In this document: positions 15,301 to 24,900 of the stretch, in pieces | Layout: every line of letters begins with the position of its first letter | Numbering within the stretch: position 1 is the stretch's first letter | Virus record (IMG/VR): IMGVR_UViG_3300032562_000014 | Span: 1-64,000 of that record | Direction: 5' to 3' (one strand) | Length of the DNA: 64,000 bases | DNA from: a virus | Notes under the pieces: model-generated | What the model was told of the DNA's origin: nothing | The model's input: the letters and a program-made list of their open reading frames with translations, nothing else | The model's database searches: none | Program-made: the position numbers and the translations under genes

Positions 15301-17318
15301 TTAGTTGGGCCGCAGATTGGGTACAGCCGGTGGACATTACAGGTAATACGAATAGCGTAAACCCGGTAGCTATCCGCATCTATTATGGCAGTCTGAATGA
15401 ATACAAAAAGGCAAATAATTTCAGCGTAAATTGTGACTGGCAGTTCATATCAGATCAGGGATTAAACACCGAAGGCGCGCCGATAGAGGGTGATGTTGCA
15501 CAATTTATTATGAATGGATTCGGTACAACCACAGTAGGCGGTACTGCATGGCTACCTTCTGTTATTTCAGCGCCGGTGACATATGATAGTAGCGGTGCAT
15601 TTTTTACAATACAATATTTACCGGAATTAGCGAGCCTTACTAATGAATGTTTGTTTCGCATCATACGGCCTTCACAAGATATGAGTGCGGAGTTTGTTTC
15701 TTTATTTGAGCAGTGCCTTACTATTGATCTTGTAGCTGGTGTGCCGCAAGTATTGTCTGGCATATTACCTTACGAGGATAGTTATTTACTTTCCCGACTA
15801 TTGCCGGTGCCAAGGTTAAAAGGGCAGGCGGGGCCAATATCTCCAAGCACCTACTCCGCAACACCTGTTCCAGCGCTTCAATACACCAGTACCAATTTAG
15901 ATACGGCACTTGTGGCGAGTGGTATTGCTACAAACAATGTGGACAACAATAATGGCGTAGTGATATTCGATACAGTAGATGATAGCGTATCGGTAGCCTT
16001 TTACTTTGAAAGCCCATCCCCATCAGACTTTTACGGTAGTCACCTCGCGAGCCGTGGCCGTGTAGGAGTAGCCAATCCTTACGAAAGACAACTACGTATA
16101 GGTACAGAGATAGCGCTATCGGACACATCCGATGACCGCAGCACACTAAACGGGCTCTCTTATTTTGAGAGCCAGAACGCGCAGACCTTCGACAGGAACA
16201 CATGGGGAGATATAACAGTAGTGCTCAATGAAACGAGCATGATCATGGCTATATGCACAGCAGACCATTTCGTGGCCCGGTACAACACCACACAACTTCG
16301 CGTGGATGGCAACGGCAACGTGCTGGCGCAAAACCCCAATGGTATCTTCACTCAGCCTGAAAGAAAGAACGGGCAGAACTTCGGCTGCATACAATCCAAC
16401 ATCAATACTGTAGTAAAATACGGAGGAACGGTAGTATGGCTGGATGCAAAAGGACATCTTGTATTCTCTAACTTTAGCGATACACTTCCCGTGGAACAAC
16501 AGGGCTACATGGGCTACCTGCTGAACAAGATAGCAAAAGTAAACCTGCTGAACATGAATCCCGGTACTAACGGATTATCCTACTTTCACGGCAGCATAGA
16601 TCCTAAGACCTTGGAGTACATGCTTACCATGTTCAACATACCAGCATCAGGTAGTCCTGCGTATCTCAATGCCAATAGCGTACCCACACTTACCAGCAAC
16701 GAAACACTGGTATTTGATGTAAGCACAGGGGGCATACTAAAATGCTTCCCGTCCTTCACGCCGGAGATGTACGCGCCATTCCCTGGCTACTACCTCCAGC
16801 GCAACTTCCTGTCATTCAAAAACGGTGTACCGTATATCCATCATAATACCTTCGCAAACACAGTAGCGCCCCCATCTTATGCTAACTTCTACGGTACACA
16901 GTGCGAATGTAGAATAACAGTTGTAGGTAATCCCGGCCCGGATAAGGTGAAGCGCTACTTCTATATTGAACTATATAGTAGACAGGCATTGTTCACAGGT
17001 ATAGCAGGTACGCCAATACAGCCGGTATTCTACGCAGATGTAATCACCACAGAAAAGAACCAGTTAAGCCGGATAAAACCGCTGCGCTGGGTGCAGAAAG
17101 ATGGTATATGGTGTTCCGAGTTTGTGAATGACCTAAATACGCCTCCCGACATTAACCTTGTTCCGCAGACGGGTGCAAACAAGCTACTGGACGGTAATCC
17201 TTTGCAGGGAAGATGGATAAAATGCTCACTTGTAACGCAAAGTTCATACGCGGGAACATATTTTGAAGTATCTTCGCTTGTAATATATGGCAACGGTGTT
17301 GAAAAAAGCATCGGATAA
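12399..17318 (+). CDS. Large virion protein, stabilization-protein-like
   Basis: 1639 residues. The opening (MAAFKFRNDLSKGINLDLDESRLPPDTAVFLKN) and the following beta-propeller-like repeats (residues 60-410, with VFSIQERIGLANNIRDFEPI near 385-405) resemble in layout the stabilization proteins of crAss-like phages. The middle (about 465-1185) is more AT-rich in its DNA and contains Cys-rich loops (GGCQWVVCGSC) and jelly-roll-like stretches. The C-terminal part returns to the composition of the start. It is probably exposed on the particle and may hold a receptor-binding insert. No enzymatic motif seen. The assignment is by architecture only. Confidence 0.5.
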   Translation: MAAFKFRNDLSKGINLDLDESRLPPDTAVFLKNITRNVNTNAAAAALAGSNQDVSTPVEGCQALTISGMPSGTNYCIGYYSSESTNELYFFVYNSATNHTIWVISGDTGVIQKVYQGALLQFQLNPKYFIAQGRSTLELRSRVDPTTGLQSNFKFLIFTFNYTNQFLIEVNSSIATSSYSTSFFTSSAAFYNPLELVHLGVPTPLVAMGIDTPNAYTPTTADAQLQNMISRNGWQFRIKTVDFYGRESEHGIISDTAIVLIGGGCISLSNGLPRCFNLNFDAGNPMVDVIQIEYRKWTGDGSESAIQTDWLLYEAINKYDNSTGEWYTRSINPLFTTAGSGMTFNAGTNMITYAFCADKNSIPIDSAETSRTEPELPRISSSVFSIQERIGLANNIRDFEPIAQSTIDKVTFGVQPPATSTCASPPTRTITFYANIYSPYNDQSQMIRTSFGQVVFGGSDNGGGCPGGSSKTSSFNVGQVFGDQTAGNSGFIGYLAGTPYKCISQQGNFDLGTNTWTYQGYGSGIAFPGQIMQRFVITDVPAGKYVIRIASHHATVNDADYQNTSTQVAGVVPIFDLAIAGNRRINMAQYPYKEIEVDCTSLDVNLHNSGDPMFLILDMGDGNYSGGVDGYLYETPGGAPVEMNPIAFHGYAFGSYFTDHNGYYFVSSAKQGGMPAISILTDFCDGNGVVLTQRIIPSQSGIIHGDGSNTPSGACANNFGAWKNQLYLAGGTTGQIGPYTSYPAAARRIIKQYFGTCANHSIGVPGIPTVMTKSPCAVSDNSGYSTIIAHNRYNYSTLPVSGLFPLNYALVPDFSTSPNNQDKLVFSQKGGCQWVVCGSCVTSMADVTVTYLACGASSSGCTGTPAPRTLCLSAIYLNVAGINLYGVQSGGKYPVAFWLHDVIGRHTAPQVRQGDTAFVNIPNLNDVGQQMFGLSSINFTIDSSFSVDPMFTKMTFLVGGNVLFTDYFSWAADWVQPVDITGNTNSVNPVAIRIYYGSLNEYKKANNFSVNCDWQFISDQGLNTEGAPIEGDVAQFIMNGFGTTTVGGTAWLPSVISAPVTYDSSGAFFTIQYLPELASLTNECLFRIIRPSQDMSAEFVSLFEQCLTIDLVAGVPQVLSGILPYEDSYLLSRLLPVPRLKGQAGPISPSTYSATPVPALQYTSTNLDTALVASGIATNNVDNNNGVVIFDTVDDSVSVAFYFESPSPSDFYGSHLASRGRVGVANPYERQLRIGTEIALSDTSDDRSTLNGLSYFESQNAQTFDRNTWGDITVVLNETSMIMAICTADHFVARYNTTQLRVDGNGNVLAQNPNGIFTQPERKNGQNFGCIQSNINTVVKYGGTVVWLDAKGHLVFSNFSDTLPVEQQGYMGYLLNKIAKVNLLNMNPGTNGLSYFHGSIDPKTLEYMLTMFNIPASGSPAYLNANSVPTLTSNETLVFDVSTGGILKCFPSFTPEMYAPFPGYYLQRNFLSFKNGVPYIHHNTFANTVAPPSYANFYGTQCECRITVVGNPGPDKVKRYFYIELYSRQALFTGIAGTPIQPVFYADVITTEKNQLSRIKPLRWVQKDGIWCSEFVNDLNTPPDINLVPQTGANKLLDGNPLQGRWIKCSLVTQSSYAGTYFEVSSLVIYGNGVEKSIG

Positions 17319-17330
17319 TCACACACAACT

Positions 17331-17636
17331 ATGTACACTAAAGACGAACTATCTCTCTTCACAGAAGAGCAACTACGAGAAAAGTTGCAACTTGCCTCAC
17401 AGGAAGTAGATGTGCTGCGCAAAGAAGTGGATGAACTTATTCCAAAGGTATTCACCTCGCATCCGGCACTCACGCCAGCACAAAATGCAGATGTAAACCT
17501 GCTAATGAATAGCAAGTTTATCTTCAATGAAGAGCATCGTGATGCGTTTATAGGAACCTATGTGGAAGGCCGAAAAAGCCGCGACAAAGAAGTAGCTGAT
17601 CTTATGAGCAAACTTAAATCTGGTGGACATGTTTAA
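17331..17636 (+). CDS. Small helical hypothetical protein
   Basis: 101 residues; residues 8-40 form an amphipathic coiled-coil-like helix (FTEEQLREKLQLASQEVDVLRKEVDELI) and the C-terminal part is charged. It lies 12 bp behind the large virion protein and overlaps the next gene by 8 bp. It could be a chaperone or trimerisation factor for the neighbouring large protein, which is an inference from position only. Confidence 0.55.
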   Translation: MYTKDELSLFTEEQLREKLQLASQEVDVLRKEVDELIPKVFTSHPALTPAQNADVNLLMNSKFIFNEEHRDAFIGTYVEGRKSRDKEVADLMSKLKSGGHV

Positions 17637-18342
17637 ATGGCCTTGGGTTAAAACACCGAGAATAGTAATACCGGCATTGACGCGAGAAGCTGCGCCTGTT
17701 AAGGTTGAATTACCTTTTATCGCAGCAGAGGCGGTGAAGCCAGATGTAGATGCACCGCACGATGATCAAATGACTAAAATGTGGCCAATAAATCACGAAT
17801 TGGATGAAATGATTAATTCGTTGAAACCTATAAAATTTATTACTGACCCAGATTTTAATATAGATGAAGTTAGGGGACAAAAACACACATTTATATTGGG
17901 CTCTCCAATACCTTTATCACAACTAACAGCCACGCAACCACAGCTAAACAAAAACAGCATAACTATGTCACAAACATTCCTACAAAGGATAGAAACAGGA
18001 GTACAGAACTTCCTGAACAACGTAGAAAAGAAACTGCCAACGGTACTCGAAGAAGGTGCCGAATTTGGCTTGAAGTACACAGCGCTATTCCAGTCATGGA
18101 TAGACAGCGGCGCAGTAACAGACATCACTACCCTGGTGCCAGCCACAGAGCCATTAAAGGTAGAGATAGACGCTATTCTTGCGCAACTGAAAACAGCCTT
18201 CACGGCAATAGACAGCGCCTTCGCAAAAGGTACGTTGTTCATTGCAGCAGGTAAGATCGGCCAGCTACAAACAGGCGTTGATGTGCCATTGAGCCACGTA
18301 TTGCTTGCCGTACAGGCGAAGTACGACACAAAGACTGCGTAA
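17629..18342 (+). CDS. Hypothetical protein with helical C-terminal domain
   Basis: 237 residues from the ATG at 17629, overlapping the upstream stop. Residues 1-110 are Pro-rich and extended. Residues 113-237 are helical (TFLQRIETGVQNFLNNVEKKLPTVLEEG, then GAVTDITTLVPATEP) and begin at an internal ATG (17965) preceded by an A-rich stretch typical of starts in this phage. A shorter 126-residue product from that ATG is therefore plausible, either instead of or in addition to the long form. It precedes the endolysin gene. Function unknown. Confidence 0.55.
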   Translation: MFKWPWVKTPRIVIPALTREAAPVKVELPFIAAEAVKPDVDAPHDDQMTKMWPINHELDEMINSLKPIKFITDPDFNIDEVRGQKHTFILGSPIPLSQLTATQPQLNKNSITMSQTFLQRIETGVQNFLNNVEKKLPTVLEEGAEFGLKYTALFQSWIDSGAVTDITTLVPATEPLKVEIDAILAQLKTAFTAIDSAFAKGTLFIAAGKIGQLQTGVDVPLSHVLLAVQAKYDTKTA

Positions 18343-18469
18343 TGGCCGGTGCCGCATAAGAAAGTAGCCATGCGCACGGATCGAAGACAGCCTTTAAAGG
18401 TAGGCTCTAAACCGTAATGTTAGCACAGTAGCAGTCTGGGGGTAATCTAAAACTGCAAAAAAATCAAAA
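18343..18469 (+). other. 127-base noncoding gap with structured segments
   Basis: Begins with ATGGCCGGTGCC directly behind the stop (compare 10963). Further on, ACGG pairs with CCGT around an inner AGCCT/AGGCT hairpin (about 18376-18415), and GCAGT can pair with ACTGC at 18430-18455. AGTAGCAGTCTGG partly matches the end of element B. It may be an RNA element ahead of the endolysin gene. No promoter consensus was found in it. Confidence 0.35.
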
Positions 18470-18940
18470 ATGGATAACACACTTACTTTCTCCCAGAACT
18501 GCGCCAATCTGGTAATGGATTCAGAAGGCTTTGTGCCTCACCCATATGTTGACCCGGCATCAGGTGGCGAGCCGATAACTATAGCATTTGGCAGCACTCA
18601 TTATTGTGATGGTACCAAAGTAACCATGTCGGACAGCCTGGTATCGCAAGAAGATGGCGAGGCTATGTTGCTATGCACACTGAATACCCATGTTTTGCCT
18701 TCTATCCAACAGGTAGTAACATCGGACATCAATCAAAACCAACTGGATGCGCTGGGAGATTTTGTGTATAACCTGGGCATCGGTAATTTCAAAAGCAGCA
18801 CACTTTTGAAAAAGGTTAACACTGATTCATCAGACGCAACTATTGCAGATGAATTTGCGAAGTGGAACAAAGCTGGCGGAAAGGTAATGAATGGCCTTAC
18901 CATCAGGCGGCAAAAAGAGTCTGATTTGTACTTTTCGTAA
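18470..18940 (+). CDS. Endolysin, GH24 (T4-lysozyme-like) muramidase
   Basis: 156 residues. The catalytic glutamate is in SEGF at residue 19 with Asp28 and Thr37 following in PYVDPASGGEPITIAFG, equivalent to the Glu-Asp-Thr triad of T4-type lysozymes. Downstream are NQNQLDALGDFVYNLGIGNFKSSTLLKKV and the C-terminal GLTIRRQKESDLYF, all standard for the family. There is no signal peptide, so a holin is needed for access to the wall. It cleaves the glycan strands of host peptidoglycan at lysis. The promoter of the next gene overlaps its last codons. Confidence 0.92.
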   Translation: MDNTLTFSQNCANLVMDSEGFVPHPYVDPASGGEPITIAFGSTHYCDGTKVTMSDSLVSQEDGEAMLLCTLNTHVLPSIQQVVTSDINQNQLDALGDFVYNLGIGNFKSSTLLKKVNTDSSDATIADEFAKWNKAGGKVMNGLTIRRQKESDLYFS

Positions 18941-18955
18941 GTTTATATATCTTTA
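18925..18955 (+). promoter_or_regulatory. Promoter of the signal-peptide/fibre module
   Basis: TTTG at 18925-18928, 19 bases, TATCTTTA at 18948-18955 (one mismatch from TAnnTTTG). Transcription would begin near 18962, 15 bases before the ATG at 18977. It overlaps the end of the endolysin gene. Confidence 0.65.
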
Positions 18956-18976
18956 CAAAAATATACCCCCACTACA

Positions 18977-21900
18977 ATGCGTTTTTTGAGAAGGCTTTTT
19001 CTGTTCATTTTTGCCTTGATTCTGATAGGCATTTGCTCCCGGTCTTTCGGACAGCAGGTATTTCCAATAGGTAATCCAACAGCCATAAACAGGGCACTCG
19101 GAGAGTATGCTGCGGATAGCGCACTGAAAGCGCCAAAGGTAAAAAAAGTGTTTCCTAACTTTGATAGTACGGGGAATATTGCTGTAGTAGGAGGTATTTT
19201 GTATTACCATGACGGCAACCACTGGGCGGCAGTAGATACAGGTGCAGGAACTGGTGTAACTTTAGTGCAACTTAATGACAGCCTCGCGAACTACCTGAAA
19301 TTGAAGGATAGCACTACTAAGTGGGTCACGATAACACAACTCAATGACAGTTTTGGCACACACCATAGCGCCGACAGCACGGTGTTCTCCACTATTTACC
19401 GCAACGACACAGGAAACAAGGCAATACGCGCCATTGTCATTGATCTCATTCAAAGCTACGGTATAGCCATTACAGGAGCGGCAGGGCAGACTGTAGGCTC
19501 TTCCCCTGGCTGGGTAATATCAACAGATACTACGAAGATACCTCCCTTTACTGATACGTTGCCCGGCAACAGGAAGCTGGTTACGCCTACTTATCTTGCG
19601 GCACAGGGATATGGCACCGGTACGGTAACATCAGTAACAGCCAACCCATTATCTCCTCTGTTTACGACATCAGTAGCTACGGCAACAACTACTCCGGCAA
19701 TATCCTTCACGCTTAATACTCAATCTGCAAACCTTGTATTTGCTGGGCCATCTTCCGGTGGTGCTGCGGCCCCGACATTTCGATCATTGGTGTCACCTGA
19801 TATTCCTTCACTCACTGGTGGGCAAGTAGGCATATCGGGTTTATCTGCGACAGGCACTCCTTCGTCTACTACATTTCTTCGTGGGGATAATACATGGTCT
19901 GCTGCCGGTACAGGCACGGTGACCTCTGTGGGCTTATCCACGCCATCCATATTTTCAGTTACGCCCACTCCGATAACTACGGCTGGTACATTTTCTGTTA
20001 CGGCGGTACCTGAAACGGCTAATACCTTTTGGGGTGCGCCAAATGGCAGTACTGGTCAGCCAACATTTCGCACATTGGTATCTGCCGATCTTCCCGGAGG
20101 TACGGGTACGGTAACATCAATAGCCACAACAAGCCCTTTGACCGGCGGGACAATTACTACTACAGGAACTTTGGGAATCACCCAGGCCAGCACAATAAAC
20201 AGTGGGTATCTTTCTTCTGTAGACTGGAATACTTTCAATGGGAAACTTTCATCGGCAGTTACCAGCGTGGGGTTGTCTACTCCTTCTATATTCTCTGTTT
20301 CGCCAACATCTATTACTTCAACTGGTGTGTTTACGGTTACTGCTGTGTCGGAAACGGCGAACACCGTATGGGCGGCTCCTAATGGTAGTTCAGGCCAGCC
20401 AACATTCAGGGCATTAGTTGCGGCGGATCTTCCGGCAGGAACCGGTACTGTTACATCAGTATCAAATAGTGATGGAACCTTAACCGTTACCCCTACAACA
20501 GGTGCTGTAGTTGCTTCAATAAACCTTACCAATGCTAATACATGGGGAGGTTTACAAACATTTCATGGTATAAAGTTAACTGACGGAAGTAATATAGATT
20601 GTGGCTCTACAACAGGCACTATTATAGCTACCGACCCTACACATAAACTTGGGTTTTATAACACCACTCCGGTGGTGCAGCAAACGGGGGATATTAGAAC
20701 GGGATTAAGTAATCTTGGTTTAATAACATTGGGTACTTTGAGTGCATCCAGCATTACAGGCACGTTAGGCACAGGTAACGGCGGTACAGGAGCGACTACG
20801 CAAACGAGTGTAAATACTATTTCTATAACTTACGGGGCAAATAATACAATTACAGCAGCCCCATCAGGCTCCGCAGGTGGCGACCTCACAGGAACATACC
20901 CAAATCCTACACTTGCAGCGGCGGGAACGGCGGGAACTTACGGGAGTGCCACACAAACACCTGTTTTTACTACAGATAGTAAAGGAAGGGTAACAGCGGT
21001 AACTAATACGACCATTACGCCTGCTTATGCGAATGTGACGGGAACGCCTGTTATTTCACTTACGGTAAATGGCGTTACGGGCAATAACAATACAGCAATA
21101 ACGGTGAACCCTATACCTACAGGAGTATCAGCGGGGACTTGTACTTATTGCACTATTACACACAATATATATGGCGAGGCTACGGCTTATAGTAACGGCA
21201 CAAACCCTGTTACCTCCATAGTGGCAGGCACGAATGTAACCACATCAGGCACTACGGTAGTAACCGTAAATGTACCATCTATACCTTATTCAAGTGTAAC
21301 AGGTACTCCTGTAATAAGTGCAACTGTTAATGGTGTGACTGTGAATAACAATACAGCAGTAACAGTAAATGCTACACCGTCTGGCAATGCAGGCGGCAGC
21401 TTAACTGGAACGTACCCTAATCCAACTATTGCGGCAAGCGGGGTGACAGCTGCGGCTTATGGAGGAGCAAATTCAATACCAATAGTTACAGTAGGAACAG
21501 ACGGAAGAGTAACTTCAGTAACTACTGTAAACCCATATTCTACAGGAGGAACTGTAACAAGTGTAGGTTTGACAACTCCTTCTATATTTTCTGTGACGCC
21601 TACTCCTATAACCACTTCTGGGACGTTTAGTGTAACCGCTGTGCCTGAATCAGCAAACACTTTTTGGGCTGCGCCAAACGGCAGCAGTGGTCAGCCAACA
21701 TTTAGAACAATAGGAACAGCAGATGTACCAACGCTGAATCAGTCAACAACTGGATCAGCTGGAAGTCTTTCTCCTGGTGCAAATATAAATGGGGTGTCTT
21801 TTACAGGCTCATCAAATATAACAGTTACAGCCGCAGCAAATACGCTAACAACAGCAACATTAAACCCTACAGTTGTTACATCTTCGTTAACTTCAGTAGG

Positions 21901-24900
21901 AACAATAACAAGCGGTATTTGGAATGGTACAACAATTGCTCAATCAAGCGGAGGAACAGGGGCGACAACTCAAACTTCTGTTAATACAACTCCAATAACA
22001 TATGGGGCGAATAATACAATAACAGCTGTGCCTTCTGGTAATGCTGGTGGAGACTTGACTGGGACATACCCTAATCCCACATTAGCAGCAACAGGAACAT
22101 CTGGAACATATGGAGGGAGCAACGCTATACCAATCGTTACGACGGATTCAAAGGGAAGAATAACTTCAATCACAACAGTCAACCCAGTTTCTGCGCCAGT
22201 TTCTTCAGTTTCAAATTCAGATGGAACATTGACTATATCACCCACAACAGGATCAGTAGTTGGATCGTTGAATTTAGCTAACGCAGACACATGGACAGCA
22301 TTACAGACTTTCAACAAAGGCATTGTTTTTCCTTCTTTAAATGTAACACCAGCAACTCCAACAACAGGAAATACCGTATTTACAAATAGTGTAAATGTTT
22401 TGACCTCGTTAAACAACAACGGCTTTCAAACAGGATTAGACTTTACGGGCAATACAGCCAATAGAATATATACAGGAGCAAATCATAATTTCACATTTGA
22501 TAATTTAAGCACAAGCACAACTACAACAAATGGCTATTTTAAAGGTTCTGGCGGTTTAGGAACATTTGTAACTTCAATACCAAATGGCGATTTAGCAAAC
22601 AGTTCAATAACAATAAACGGAACATCAACTTCTTTGGGCGGAAGCGTTTTGACAGGAACGGTCAATGCGGTTTCAATCGCATCAGCAAACGGCTTTGGAG
22701 GCACTTCTTCAGGTGGTGCAACACCTGCTTTAACGATAACAACTTCTATTAATGGATTGATGGAAGGAAATGGAACAGCAGCAGTCATAGCAACAAGCAC
22801 AAACGTTTTGTCTGCTTTAGGAACACAACCGAATCATACATTCTTAGGCAACAATACAGGTTCAGCAGCTTCAGTGGGATTTTACCAGCCAGCTTATACA
22901 GACATATCTGGAACACCAACAATTCAAACAACAATAAATGGGACAATTGTAGCAAATGCAACACCCGTTACAGTTAACCCAATACCAGCAGGAACAGCAG
23001 GAACGTATGGCTCTGCCACACAAACCCCTGTATTCACCACTAATAGTTACGGGGAAGTTACTGGCGTTACTAATACTACGATCACCCCTGCTTACGCCAA
23101 CGTGACAGGAACGCCGGTTATTCAGACTACCATCAATGGTACCGTAGTCGCTAATGGTGTACCTGTTACGGTGAATCCTGTACCCACTGCTGTTACTCCT
23201 GGAACTTATACGAATACAAACCTTACAGTAAATGCGGCGGGCCAGATCACAGCAGCAAGTAACGGAGCCGCAGGCGGGGTTACATCAGTGATCGCCGGTA
23301 CGAACGTGAGCGTGACCGGAACGAGCACGCCGACCGTAAGTGTTACCAACTATCCTTATAGCGGGTTGTCTGGCGCTCCGGTGATCCAGGTTACTATTAA
23401 TGGCACTACGGTAGCTAATGGCACCGTAGTAACAGTTAACCCCAATCCCACAGCCGTAACTGCAGGCAGTTATACATATTCCAACATAACTGTTGGTGCA
23501 GACGGCAGGCTTACGGCTGCAAGTAATGGTACAGCTCCAACGACTTATACAGCAGGTACAGGATTGAGCGGCACAACATCCTTCAGCATCACGCCTGTGA
23601 CAACTTCTGGTACTTACACAAACGCTACAGTAACAGTAAACGCGCTGGGACAAATTATCGGGGCGGCCAGCGGGTCAGCTCCGATAACTTATACAGGCGG
23701 CCAGAATATCTCTATTACTTCCGGCACCGTAAACCTATCAGGCACAATACCTGTTTCTAACGGTGGGACCGGGGTGACCACCACAACGAGTGTTAACGGT
23801 ACTCCAATATCCTACGGAGTTGGGAATACGCTGCCTATTGGAGTTACTTCTATTGTGGCCGGGACGAATGTAACGACCACAGGTACAACAACTGTAACTG
23901 TAAATGTACCGTCTATACCATATGGCAGCGTAACCGGTACACCTGTAATATCTGCTACCGTGAATGGTGTTACTGTAAATAACAATACGGGTGTAACCAT
24001 TACAGCGGCTCCTACAGGCTCCGCAGGTGGTGATCTTGCAGGCACATATCCTAACCCAACTGTAGCTACTGCCGCTATTACAGGAACTAAGATAGCGAGT
24101 GCGACCGTCACCAATGGTAACCTTGTGAACAATACTGTATCAGTCAACGGAACGCCCGTTGCCTTAGGCGCGGGGATTACTATAACTGCAGCGCCGAGTG
24201 GGAGTGCGGGAGGCGACCTCACAGGAACATATCCTAACCCTACATTAGCAGCAACAGCGGTAACAGCGGCAAGCTACGGCAGCAGTACGGCTATTCCGTC
24301 ATTCACGGTAGATGCTAAGGGTAGATTGACAGCAGCCAGTACTAATGCGGTCATTGCACCTGCGGGTACTTTATCGGGTACTACACTTAACAGCGGCGTG
24401 GTGTCAAGTTCTTTGACAAGTGTAGGAACTATAACAGCGGGTACGTGGAATGGAACGGCTATTGCTAATGCTTATCTCGCCAATAGCACCGTAAGTGTAA
24501 ACGGCACACCTGTAGCACTCGGAGCGGGAATAACAGTTACAGCGGCTCCGAGCGGCGCAGCAGGCGGCGACCTTACCGGTACATACCCTAACCCGACCAT
24601 CGGCGCAGGTAAAGTAACCAATACCGACCTTGCAGGTAGCATAGCTGCCAGCAAATTGATAGGTACAGACATTGCAACTGTAGGTACAATAACCACAGGT
24701 ACATGGAACGGAACGGCTATTGCTAATGCGAACCTTGCTAATAGTAGCTTGACGGTTAACGGCAGCAGCGTTTCTTTGGGTGGGAGCGTAACGGTGAGCG
24801 CAGCCCCGAATGGTAGTGCGGGTGGTAGCCTTACAGGTACTTATCCTAACCCGACCATAGCGAGTAGCGTTTCTTTGCCCGGCAGCCCGACCACTACAAC

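Noticed and set aside
18977-19057. Lipoprotein signal on the 2092-residue protein (LIGIC)
   Set aside because: The residue before Cys is Ile, not Gly/Ala/Ser, so the lipobox rule fails; an ordinary signal peptide ending at SFGQ fits better.
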